Position numbers and translations under genes: made by a program. The notes under the pieces were generated by a model. The model had not been told where the DNA came from. It saw nothing but the letters and a program-made list of their open reading frames with translations, and made no database searches. A stretch of DNA of 7,009 nt, taken from positions 1 through 7,009 of the forward strand of contig JAQTYP010000182.1 of assembly GCA_028688235.1 (NCBI GenBank), given 5' to 3'. Below, in pieces: positions 1 to 5,719 of the stretch (position 1 is the first letter of the stretch; each line of letters begins with the position of its first letter). The DNA comes from Methylomonas sp. GTDB lineage: Bacteria; Pseudomonadota; Gammaproteobacteria; Methylococcales; Methylomonadaceae.

Positions 1-876
1 CGCTTCTTCCTCGACGTAAGCGTAGTGATGGCTGGCGGCGTCGCGGATGAATACCTTGGCTGCCGGCCCGCGAATAACAGAGGCATTGTCTTTATAAGCC
101 GATAAAATGCCTTGCGGATTTTCGTCGTAGGTGTTGCGTATCATGGCGAACAGCGACTTGGCTTGTTCCTCGCCGTCTATCGTCCAGCTGGCGTTGAAAA
201 TCTTGTGCCGGCAATGTTCGGAGTTGGCCTGGGCAAACATCATCAACTCGACGTCGGTCGGATTGCGCCCTAATTGCGTGAAGCTTGTCGTCAGATAATC
301 GATTTCGTCGGCGGACAAGGCCAAACCGAGTTCGGTATTGGCTAGCACCAATGCCGCCCTGCCCTGCGCGATGATATCGACGGTCTGCAAAGGCTGGGGT
401 TCGTGTTCGGCAAACAAATCCAATTGTGCTTCGTCGGTGACGACTTGCTGGGTCATGCGGTCGTGCAGCAGGCCCGCCAGTCGTTGTAGGACGCCCTTAT
501 CCAATACTGCATCGGATACGATACGATATTGGACGCCGCGCTCGATTCTCTTGACGGAAGCCAATCCGCAGCGCTCTGCGATTTCCGTGGCCTTGCTCGA
601 CCACGGCGAGATCGTACCCAAACGAGGCACGACCCAAAGCGTCGTAACGCTTGCCGTCGATTCGGCGCTAGCATCCGGCGCAGTCGCAACGTCACCGTAA
701 TCCAACAAGCGAGTTAACATCTGCAGCTCCATGCCGGCCAATTCCGCATCCGACTGCACGAAATGAACGAAGCGAGCCTCTACCTTACGAATGGTGTGCT
801 CTACCGACTGCATCTGGCCGAGCAATTTTTCGATACGGAAGGACGAAAGGGCGGGAGTTCCGGGAATGGTCAACAT
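1..876 (-). CDS. purL: Phosphoribosylformylglycinamidine synthase PurL, N-terminal part (runs off the window)
   Basis: PurL converts FGAR, glutamine and ATP to FGAM in step four of cytosolic purine synthesis. The frame is open from an ATG at 876 to the window edge, giving 292 residues of a protein that is about 1,300 in E. coli, so only the first quarter is present. Visible are the N-terminal PurS-like domain (about 1-150), with the conserved block GTISPWSSKATEIA near residues 87-100, then a linker helix region. The family signature ANSEHCRHKIFNA follows at about 217-229, at the start of the first synthetase domain, and YKDNASVIRG lies near 261-270. An in-frame stop at 931-933 limits upstream extension, and the start aligns with E. 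coli PurL. No clear Shine-Dalgarno sequence precedes the ATG. The gene stands 446 bases downstream of bamC, so it probably has its own promoter. No frameshift is seen. Identification is very secure. Confidence 0.97.
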   Translation of the reverse strand, partial: MLTIPGTPALSSFRIEKLLGQMQSVEHTIRKVEARFVHFVQSDAELAGMELQMLTRLLDYGDVATAPDASAESTASVTTLWVVPRLGTISPWSSKATEIAERCGLASVKRIERGVQYRIVSDAVLDKGVLQRLAGLLHDRMTQQVVTDEAQLDLFAEHEPQPLQTVDIIAQGRAALVLANTELGLALSADEIDYLTTSFTQLGRNPTDVELMMFAQANSEHCRHKIFNASWTIDGEEQAKSLFAMIRNTYDENPQGILSAYKDNASVIRGPAAKVFIRDAASHHYAYVEEEA

Positions 877-1037
877 AGGCGATTCTGAAATAGTATCTAA
901 GACAATAAATGGTAATTCGAGGACGTTGATTTAAGCGTCTATCGTTCGACAAGACCCAAGGATCATGAAAAAGCTACACCCCACGGCAAATGAAAGTAGC
1001 ACAGCAGGGCAAGGTTGCTCGCCGGGGCTTCTCGTTT

Positions 1038-1078
1038 AAAACGGGACACAGAGGAAGGCTTAACCTCTGACTGTCCCG
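1038..1078 (-). terminator. Terminator-like hairpin downstream of bamC
   Basis: The arms CGGGACA (1042-1048) and TGTCCCG (1072-1078), plus CAGAGG (1049-1054) and CCTCTG (1064-1069), make a 13-bp stem with a two-base bulge (1070-1071) and a nine-base loop. Read on the minus strand the hairpin is followed immediately by TTTT and then AAACG, which suits weak intrinsic termination of the dapA-bamC transcript before purL. It lies about 245 bases beyond the bamC stop and inside a repeat-rich block, so it may instead be a repeat-derived structure. The T-run is short. Confidence 0.45.
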
Positions 1079-1094
1079 ACTTAAGTTGGTAGCC

Positions 1095-1204
1095 CTCGCC
1101 GGACAGGACGTCGTAAATACTTTAGGAATATGCGTAAAATAACTTCTCGAAACAGTACGCATTGTGGAGGTTCGGTGACTCGCTCGACAGGACGCCGTGA
1201 ATAC
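1095..1204. repeat. Imperfect direct repeat of a 26-bp module
   Basis: The 26 bases at 1095-1120 recur at 1179-1204 with 22 identities. The shared core is GACAGGACG, followed by CGT and AATAC. The second copy lies at the left edge of the nested inverted-repeat element, so the first may be the remnant of a neighbouring degenerate copy. The start-to-start distance is 84 bases. Confidence 0.65.
1130..1162. repeat. 7-bp perfect inverted repeat
   Basis: ATGCGTA at 1130-1136 is followed by its exact reverse complement TACGCAT at 1156-1162, with a 19-base AT-rich interval. It sits between the two copies of the 26-bp module. It could be a binding site or simply part of the repeat cluster; nothing here decides between them. 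Confidence 0.45.
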
Positions 1205-1267
1205 ATCCATGCTGGCTTGGCGGCGGCTATCCCTGCCGCCGACACCTGCCAATCGAGTCACTGAACC
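1169..1267. repeat. Nested inverted-repeat element (about 99 bp)
   Basis: The outer arms GGTTCGGTGACTCG (1169-1182) and CGAGTCACTGAACC (1254-1267) are reverse complements at 13 of 14 positions. Inside them a second perfect stem, CGGCGGC (1221-1227) with GCCGCCG (1235-1241), encloses a seven-base loop. The element therefore could fold as a long hairpin or be a short mobile or REP-like repeat with terminal inverted repeats. No transposase is encoded nearby, and no target-site duplication is obvious. Whether it occurs elsewhere in the genome cannot be seen here. Confidence 0.7.
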
Positions 1268-1322
1268 CCCCTTCCGATTTTGAAGAATTTACTTCATGCT
1301 CCTTCCTTAGCGGAAGACCGGC

Positions 1323-2096
1323 CTATTGAGGTTCAGCGCTCGTCTCCGGTTGTTTTTGCTCGTTGCTTTCGGCAGGCGCAGTCTCGCTGGCATTGTCTTG
1401 CTTCACGACCTCGTTGATACCCTCGGTAATCAACTTTAGCAAGGCATTAGCCACCGCATTGGACAGCGTCTTGCCGCTGCTGTCCTGTATCGTCACTTCA
1501 CTGCTTTGCTCGGCGATTTGATGCACGGTAATCCGGTATTCCTCTTCCTTGCTCGGGTCATCGCCAAACATGAAATTAAGCTCGTCCCAGATACTGTCGT
1601 CTTTGACCTCTACCGCATCGGGATCGAATTTGACATAGAAAAAACCCTTGTCGATGTTACGTTCGACAATTTCCAGTTGCTTGCGGGTGAGCGCACGCCC
1701 GACCATGCGCGTGGCCGGAGTCTGTCCCTGATCGATCTGCAGACTGCTGGCGCCCCCTGCAACAGGCGCTATTTCGACCTGCCGTTGTTCCGCTTCTGGT
1801 TGATCTGCACGGGTATCGGAAACCGTCTCGGCAGTGTCGCCGCCTTCGCTTGCCGCCCCTACCTCCGCACCGGAAAGCGACTCGGTTTCGGCGTCTGTCT
1901 GGGCGATAGCCTGGGGCTCCAAACTGGCCAAACCCTTGGTCTTCAAATCATCCGGCACTATCAGTTCCGGAATCTCCGAGGTAAACTGATAATCTTTTTC
2001 CTTGTCGGGAAACCAACTCTTGATAGTACTACAGCCGGCAAGCCCTAGGATCAACAGGCCGGCACACGTCGAGCGCAGGATGCGACGATTATTCAT
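1323..2096 (-). CDS. bamC: Outer membrane assembly lipoprotein BamC (NlpB), short form
   Basis: BamC is an accessory lipoprotein of the BAM complex, which inserts beta-barrel proteins into the outer membrane. The 257-residue product starts with a lipoprotein signal ending in the lipobox LAGC, Cys22. The next residue is Ser, not Asp, consistent with outer-membrane sorting. The DYQF motif (35-38) and PELIVPDDL (43-51) match the conserved extended segment that contacts BamD. Residues about 65-115 are an acidic, low-complexity linker. Residues about 117-233 read like one helix-grip domain, aligning best with the C-terminal domain of E. coli BamC (EYRITVHQI, then a serine-rich strand and SGKTLSN). 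A Glu/Gln/Pro/Ser-rich tail ends the protein. E. coli BamC is about 344 residues with two such domains, so one appears to be missing. The ATG lies two bases after the dapA stop, implying cotranscription and probably translational coupling. Confidence 0.9.
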   Translation of the reverse strand: MNNRRILRSTCAGLLILGLAGCSTIKSWFPDKEKDYQFTSEIPELIVPDDLKTKGLASLEPQAIAQTDAETESLSGAEVGAASEGGDTAETVSDTRADQPEAEQRQVEIAPVAGGASSLQIDQGQTPATRMVGRALTRKQLEIVERNIDKGFFYVKFDPDAVEVKDDSIWDELNFMFGDDPSKEEEYRITVHQIAEQSSEVTIQDSSGKTLSNAVANALLKLITEGINEVVKQDNASETAPAESNEQKQPETSAEPQ

Positions 2097-2098
2097 AT

Positions 2099-2974
2099 CT
2101 ATAAAACGCCTGCCTGCTGCATCGCGGCGCGCACCGCGGGCACGCAGTCGTCGGTCAACCAGGTCAGCGGCAAACGTATGCCTTTACTCATCAGCCCCAT
2201 TTCGGCCACCGCCCATTTCACCGGAATAGGGTTGGACTGAACGAACAAAGCACTATGCAGACCGGTCAATTTCGCATCCAGCGCTTCGGCAGTCGCCCTA
2301 TCGCCGCGCATCGCCGCCGTGATCATGTCGTGCAGCAGCCTGGGCGCGACATTGCCGGTCACGGTGATGCTGCCGTTACCGCCCAGCAGACAGAATTCCA
2401 GACTCGTCGCATCGTCGCCGGTATAAATCGCAAAATCGTCGCCGCACAAGTCGCGGATTTGTTTGACGCGCTCCAATTTACCGGTCGCTTCCTTGACGCC
2501 TACGATGTTGGATATCTTTGCCAAGCGTCCGACCGTTTCCGGCAACATGTCGCAACCGGTACGTCCGGGTACGTTGTACAGAATTTGCGGGATATCGACC
2601 GCTTCGGCCACCGCTTTATAATGCAGATACAAGCCTTCCTGCGTCGGCTTGTTGTAATAGGGCGTGACCAACAAACAGGCATCGGCACCGGCTTGTTTGG
2701 CTCTTTGGGTCAACGCTATCGCTTCCCGCGTGCAATTGGCTCCGGTGCCGGCGATTACAGGCATCCGCCCCGCCACGCAATCGACAACGGTCTTAATCAC
2801 ATGACAGTGTTCGTCCTCATCCAAGGTTGCCGATTCACCGGTGGTGCCGACCGCAACCAGCGCATCCGTACCTTGCTCGATATGAAACTCCACCAGCTTT
2901 TTCAGACTAACATCATCCACTGCGCCGTCTTCGAACATCGGGCTTACCAAAGCAACGATACTACCTTGAATCAT
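2099..2974 (-). CDS. dapA: 4-hydroxy-tetrahydrodipicolinate synthase DapA
   Basis: DapA condenses pyruvate with aspartate semialdehyde, the first committed step toward diaminopimelate (peptidoglycan) and lysine, in the cytosol. The 291-residue product matches the E. coli enzyme (292) along its whole length, with nearly identical numbering. Visible are the VGTTGESATL motif with Thr44 and Thr45, Tyr107 in TPYYN, Tyr133 and Arg138 in YNVPGRTG, and the Schiff-base Lys161 in GVKEATG. Of the lysine feedback-site residues known from E. coli, Ser48, Ala49, His56, Asn80, Glu84 and Tyr106 are present, but position 53 is Glu instead of His. The ATG at 2974 is preceded by GAGAG at a six-base distance. 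A promoter lies in the 71-base gap upstream, and bamC follows two bases after the stop. Identification is very secure. Confidence 0.97.
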   Translation of the reverse strand: MIQGSIVALVSPMFEDGAVDDVSLKKLVEFHIEQGTDALVAVGTTGESATLDEDEHCHVIKTVVDCVAGRMPVIAGTGANCTREAIALTQRAKQAGADACLLVTPYYNKPTQEGLYLHYKAVAEAVDIPQILYNVPGRTGCDMLPETVGRLAKISNIVGVKEATGKLERVKQIRDLCGDDFAIYTGDDATSLEFCLLGGNGSITVTGNVAPRLLHDMITAAMRGDRATAEALDAKLTGLHSALFVQSNPIPVKWAVAEMGLMSKGIRLPLTWLTDDCVPAVRAAMQQAGVL

Positions 2975-2980
2975 GCAAAT

Positions 2981-2985
2981 CTCTC
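2981..2985 (-). promoter_or_regulatory. Ribosome binding site of dapA
   Basis: On the minus strand GAGAG precedes the dapA ATG by six bases, a good Shine-Dalgarno position. It supports the ATG at 2974 as the start, which also fits the length and N-terminus of E. coli DapA. Confidence 0.65.
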
Positions 2986-3012
2986 GTCGGATAATTTCAA
3001 AAAACAGCGACC

Positions 3013-3021
3013 ATTATAACA
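3013..3021 (-). promoter_or_regulatory. Extended -10 promoter for dapA-bamC
   Basis: The minus strand reads TGTTATAAT, a perfect extended -10 element (TGn plus the consensus hexamer TATAAT). No good -35 hexamer is found 16-18 bases upstream, as is common for extended -10 promoters. Transcription would start near 3006, giving a leader of about 30 bases before the dapA ATG. The element lies just beyond the 3' end of the upstream yaiI-like gene, so dapA-bamC can be expressed independently of the recJ-led cluster. Confidence 0.6.
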
Positions 3022-3050
3022 AGCTAAACGCTAAAACCCAGCCTGTTATA
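3015..3050. repeat. Inverted repeat spanning the dapA promoter
   Basis: TATAACA at 3015-3021 and TGTTATA at 3044-3050 are perfect reverse complements separated by 22 bases. One arm is the extended -10 element of dapA, and the other covers the stop codon of the upstream gene. Between them, on the minus strand, TTTAGC occurs twice with a seven-base period. This could be an operator or chance in AT-rich DNA. Confidence 0.3.
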
Positions 3051-3501
3051 TTCTCCGGCTAACCAGAAAGCGATCCAAGGCATTGGCGAAGGATTGCACG
3101 TCCTTGGCCGACATCGCCGCCGGACCGCCGGTAATCAGGCCGTTATTGCGCATGTCATCCAGAAAATCTCGCATCGCCAGCTTTTCCCCGATATTTTCCA
3201 GGGTATAACTTTCGCCGCGCGGATTGATCACAAAGCCGCCGAGTGCTATGACTCTGGAAGCCAACGGGATGTCGCCGGTAATCACCAAATCGCCGACCTC
3301 GAGATGTTTGACGATGTAATCGTCGGCCACATCGAAACCGCCGCTGACGCGTATTGCCCGGATGAATTTGGACGGCGGAGTGGCAACAGTATGATTGGCA
3401 ATCAACCATAATTTCAGCCGTCTTTTTTCCGCCGCGCGAAACAACACGGTTTTAATCGTATTCGGACAGGCATCGCCATCCACCCAGATAGTCGGACTCA
3501 T
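3046..3501 (-). CDS. YaiI/YqxD family protein (DUF188, UPF0178)
   Basis: The 151-residue product matches the widespread YaiI/YqxD family over its full usual length. The family is uncharacterised and is thought to have a PIN-like nuclease-type fold. Hallmarks seen are WVDGDACP (6-13) with Asp8 and Asp10, an Asp60-Asp61 pair, TGDIPLA (75-81) with Asp77, and the C-terminal signature TGGPAAM...FANALDRFL (124-146). The cluster of conserved aspartates would suit metal binding, but activity is not established. It appears cytosolic, with no signal or membrane segment. The ATG overlaps the stop of the upstream PAP2 gene in an ATGA (3498-3501), which indicates translational coupling and fixes the start. 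Family assignment is very secure; the cellular role is unknown, and its neighbours do not obviously explain it. Confidence 0.93.
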   Translation of the reverse strand: MSPTIWVDGDACPNTIKTVLFRAAEKRRLKLWLIANHTVATPPSKFIRAIRVSGGFDVADDYIVKHLEVGDLVITGDIPLASRVIALGGFVINPRGESYTLENIGEKLAMRDFLDDMRNNGLITGGPAAMSAKDVQSFANALDRFLVSRRI

Positions 3502-4190
3502 GGCTGATTTTCAGGCTCCGTTTTAAGAGGTTTTATGCTGATAAACCAACCGTAATACAGCGCATAAGCCACCAGAAACACCAAATAGCCGGACCATAAA
3601 ATATCCGACAAAAAATGCGAACCCGAAGTCATGCGGGTAAAACCCATGGTCCAGGCCAATATCAAGGCCAAGCTAAAATAAACCGCTTTATGATTTTGCG
3701 ATAAAAAATACAACGCAAAAAAGGCATACCCGACCGAACAGTGACCGCAGACGAAAGATTTATCCGGCGTATGCCCAATTTTCAACGGAGGCACATAAGC
3801 ATATTCGCCACCGAACGCTTGAGTATGCAACGGGCGCGGGCGCCCCCAATGGTCCTTGACCACCAAATTGACCACGACACCGGGACCGAGCGCGATGACC
3901 AGCAAAATATACAACGCCCTTCTGCGAAACCGCCGGGTATAGTGATGATAATGACCGGCAATAGAAACCGTCAGCGCAGCTAATCCGGAAACGACAGTAA
4001 ACGGAAAGGCGTAGTCGTATAAGATTTTTATCCACGCGCCATGTCGATAAGGCCAATCGCCGTCATGGTAAAACAGCGCGGCCATCTGGGTATCTAGCGG
4101 CGTCGCCCAGAAAAGGGCCGTGGTGGCTAGCGCAAAAAAACACAAGACCAGCAACTCGCGGCGGGCTCGCCTTAAAGTTCTATGAGACAT
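3498..4190 (-). CDS. PAP2-superfamily membrane phosphatase
   Basis: This 230-residue inner-membrane protein has about six hydrophobic segments (roughly 12-30, 60-78, 92-111, 152-166, 169-185 and 195-216). It carries the three-part PAP2 active site: KDHWGRPRP (Lys112 to Pro120, the KX6RP motif), VCGH (147-150, with His150 in the PSGH position) and R186 with five residues to H192 and three to D196 (the RX5HX3D motif). Such enzymes remove phosphate from lipid phosphates at the periplasmic face, for example undecaprenyl diphosphate, phosphatidylglycerol phosphate or lipid A. Motif 2 has Cys where the consensus has Ser, and motif 3 has Thr before the Arg; both look like tolerated variants. The gene starts one base after the ArnT-like glycosyltransferase stop and overlaps the next gene by four bases. 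That placement suggests a shared lipid-linked substrate pathway, possibly lipid A or another glycolipid. The exact substrate cannot be read from the sequence. Confidence 0.9.
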   Translation of the reverse strand: MSHRTLRRARRELLVLCFFALATTALFWATPLDTQMAALFYHDGDWPYRHGAWIKILYDYAFPFTVVSGLAALTVSIAGHYHHYTRRFRRRALYILLVIALGPGVVVNLVVKDHWGRPRPLHTQAFGGEYAYVPPLKIGHTPDKSFVCGHCSVGYAFFALYFLSQNHKAVYFSLALILAWTMGFTRMTSGSHFLSDILWSGYLVFLVAYALYYGWFISIKPLKTEPENQP

Positions 4191-4191
4191 A

Positions 4192-5712
4192 TCAATCCGT
4201 TGTTAAAGGTTGCTTGGTTAAATCGGGCCAAGCGATCAAATTCTCCGCAAGATAGACCTTGTACGGCGAGTGGGGATTGTTGGGATTGACCACTTCGGCC
4301 AGAAACACGACACGGGCAAAGGCATTCTTCAACTGAGCAGGCAAACCCTGATCGCTTACTTCGCCGACGATAAAGGCGTTTTTTCCGGCAAACCGATGAG
4401 GCCCAGGCCACACTTCGTACTGGCTAATGGTTTGCCCGGATTCTTCGAAACGGTAAACCTTGGGGTGATCGGGCAGATAAAATGCCAACTGACTGGCCAG
4501 ATAGCGATGACCTAGTGCCACGACAAAGCTATCCGCCAGATCGGTTTCCGTCATCAGCCTATCGAAATGCACGTTCAGCGCAGTCTCGTGCCAGCTTTTG
4601 AAGCGCTTGGCCGGATAGAAGGCACTGTATTTCAGATCGAAAGCTTGCAATAACAGCGGCACGACGTAGGTCATCGCCACCATCAAATAGCCCGAACCCA
4701 ACGCAAATTTAATCGAAGCTTTAGAGGCACCCGCCGCCCAATTTCCTGCCAGCAATATCAACGCACTGATGTAAAACGGCATAGACCAATTGCCTTGCGC
4801 CTTTTGCAATAAGCTCAGCAGCAAGACGGCCAGCAACATCAAAGGTCCCATCAACCACAGGAAGCGTTGTTCCGCACTCAAACGACTGAAACCGAAAGCC
4901 GCCTTTAGACTGCTCCAAACCGCCAGAAAAAAGATCACCGGCGACAGCAGCAGCAACTGATACAGCCAAAAATCCCGGGCATGCTGCAAATGCTTGATCC
5001 AATCGACACTATCATGATTACCGAAATGGCCCTTGCTATGTCCGAACATGACCCAATCATGCTGTTGATTCCAGACCAATATCGGCACGGCAGCCGCAAC
5101 GATCGGCATCAGATACAGCCAATATTCGCGCTTTAGCAAAATTCGCCGCTGCCTGTCGAATAACAAGAAAACCAACAAGGCCAAAGGCAAGGCGATCGCC
5201 ACCTGCTTGCTGAGCAAGGCCGCCGCACTGGCGCAACCCGCCCAAAACCAGGCGTAGACATCGCCGTCGAACAAGGCCCGGCGCAGATAATAAAGCGACA
5301 TGATCCAGAAGCAATAGAGCGGCGGATCGATAGTCATCAGAAAGTTGGCCAACACGTTGATAGGCGTCGCCAACATCAACATCAAAGCCATCGCCGCCGC
5401 CCGCGGACCGTAGAAGGCTTTGGCCGTCATGTGAAAATAACCCAAAAACAGCGTACCCAAGACCAAGGTCGGCAAGCGCACGACCCAGTCATGATCGCCC
5501 AACAGCCAGGTAAACACCGCTATCAACCACGCGACCATGGGCGGCTTGCTGAAATAACACCAATCCGGCTGCCTGGACCAATCCCAATAATAACTCTCGT
5601 CGCCGATCAGTTCCAAGCCGTTCGTCAACAAAAAACCAAAACGTAAGGCCAGCACCGCCAGCAACACGGCGTACACATGTTTATCCACCCAATTCAAGGT
5701 TTTTTCCAGCAC
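4192..5712 (-). CDS. ArnT/PMT-type (GT39/GT83-like) membrane glycosyltransferase
   Basis: The product is a multi-pass inner-membrane transferase of about 506 residues, expected to move a sugar from a polyprenyl-phosphate donor to a lipid or protein in the periplasm. After a first membrane helix (about 12-30) comes the catalytic loop signature GDESYYWDW with Asp38-Glu39, then SKPP (55-58). A second acidic motif, TIDPPL with Asp129, and LLSK with Lys169 follow. VWN (213-215), QGNWSMPFY (306-314) and about ten further hydrophobic segments complete the membrane part. A soluble C-terminal portion (about 364-506) is probably periplasmic. I chose the GTG at 5712 because it lies seven bases after the recJ stop, with GGGG about ten bases upstream, and leaves a short cytosolic lead before helix 1. 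An ATG at 5805 would add 31 hydrophilic, Cys-rich residues lying in recJ. A TTG at 5697 is also possible. The PAP2 gene follows after one base. Acceptor and sugar are unknown. Confidence 0.88.
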   Translation of the reverse strand: MLEKTLNWVDKHVYAVLLAVLALRFGFLLTNGLELIGDESYYWDWSRQPDWCYFSKPPMVAWLIAVFTWLLGDHDWVVRLPTLVLGTLFLGYFHMTAKAFYGPRAAAMALMLMLATPINVLANFLMTIDPPLYCFWIMSLYYLRRALFDGDVYAWFWAGCASAAALLSKQVAIALPLALLVFLLFDRQRRILLKREYWLYLMPIVAAAVPILVWNQQHDWVMFGHSKGHFGNHDSVDWIKHLQHARDFWLYQLLLLSPVIFFLAVWSSLKAAFGFSRLSAEQRFLWLMGPLMLLAVLLLSLLQKAQGNWSMPFYISALILLAGNWAAGASKASIKFALGSGYLMVAMTYVVPLLLQAFDLKYSAFYPAKRFKSWHETALNVHFDRLMTETDLADSFVVALGHRYLASQLAFYLPDHPKVYRFEESGQTISQYEVWPGPHRFAGKNAFIVGEVSDQGLPAQLKNAFARVVFLAEVVNPNNPHSPYKVYLAENLIAWPDLTKQPLTTD

Positions 5713-5719
5713 GCCTGGC

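Larger units (their letters stand above)
877..1322. other. Palindrome-rich intergenic spacer between bamC and purL
   Basis: These 446 bases contain no convincing gene. The part nearest purL (877-960) is AT-rich leader sequence in which I find no hexamer pair good enough to call a promoter and no match to a PurR-type operator. The part from about 970 to 1267 is built of inverted and direct repeats, listed separately. Smaller ones include GCTAC at 973-977 with GTAGC at 996-1000, and CTTCC at 1302-1306 with GGAAG at 1312-1316. A 95-codon open frame crosses the block (1261-974, minus), but its sequence follows the repeats and it does not resemble a protein family I know. The overall look is that of an interspersed non-coding repeat cluster. 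Confidence 0.7.

Noticed and set aside
338..717. Short open frames on both strands in the first 720 bases
   Set aside because: They overlap the uninterrupted purL frame, which matches the family throughout.
877..960. Promoter and PurR operator for purL
   Set aside because: Candidate hexamers such as TACTAT and GATACT match poorly and lack a partner -35; no PurR-type palindrome is present.
1095..1204. CRISPR array
   Set aside because: Only two imperfect 26-bp copies occur, the second embedded in another repeat, and no cas gene is visible.
974..1261. 95-codon minus-strand open frame in the spacer
   Set aside because: It lies entirely in the repeat and palindrome block, its Arg/Ser/Cys-rich composition follows the repeats, and it resembles no family I recognise. 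It is most likely a spurious frame.
1302..1316. Small hairpin CTTCC/GGAAG just after the bamC stop as a terminator
   Set aside because: The stem is only five base pairs and no T-run follows on the minus strand.
1506..2048. 180-codon plus-strand open frame opposite bamC
   Set aside because: It mirrors the bamC codons and has no plausible start context or family features; the minus-strand lipoprotein is clearly the gene.
2255..3019. 254-codon plus-strand open frame opposite dapA
   Set aside because: It is a shadow of dapA, whose full-length match to E. coli DapA with all catalytic residues leaves no doubt about the coding strand.
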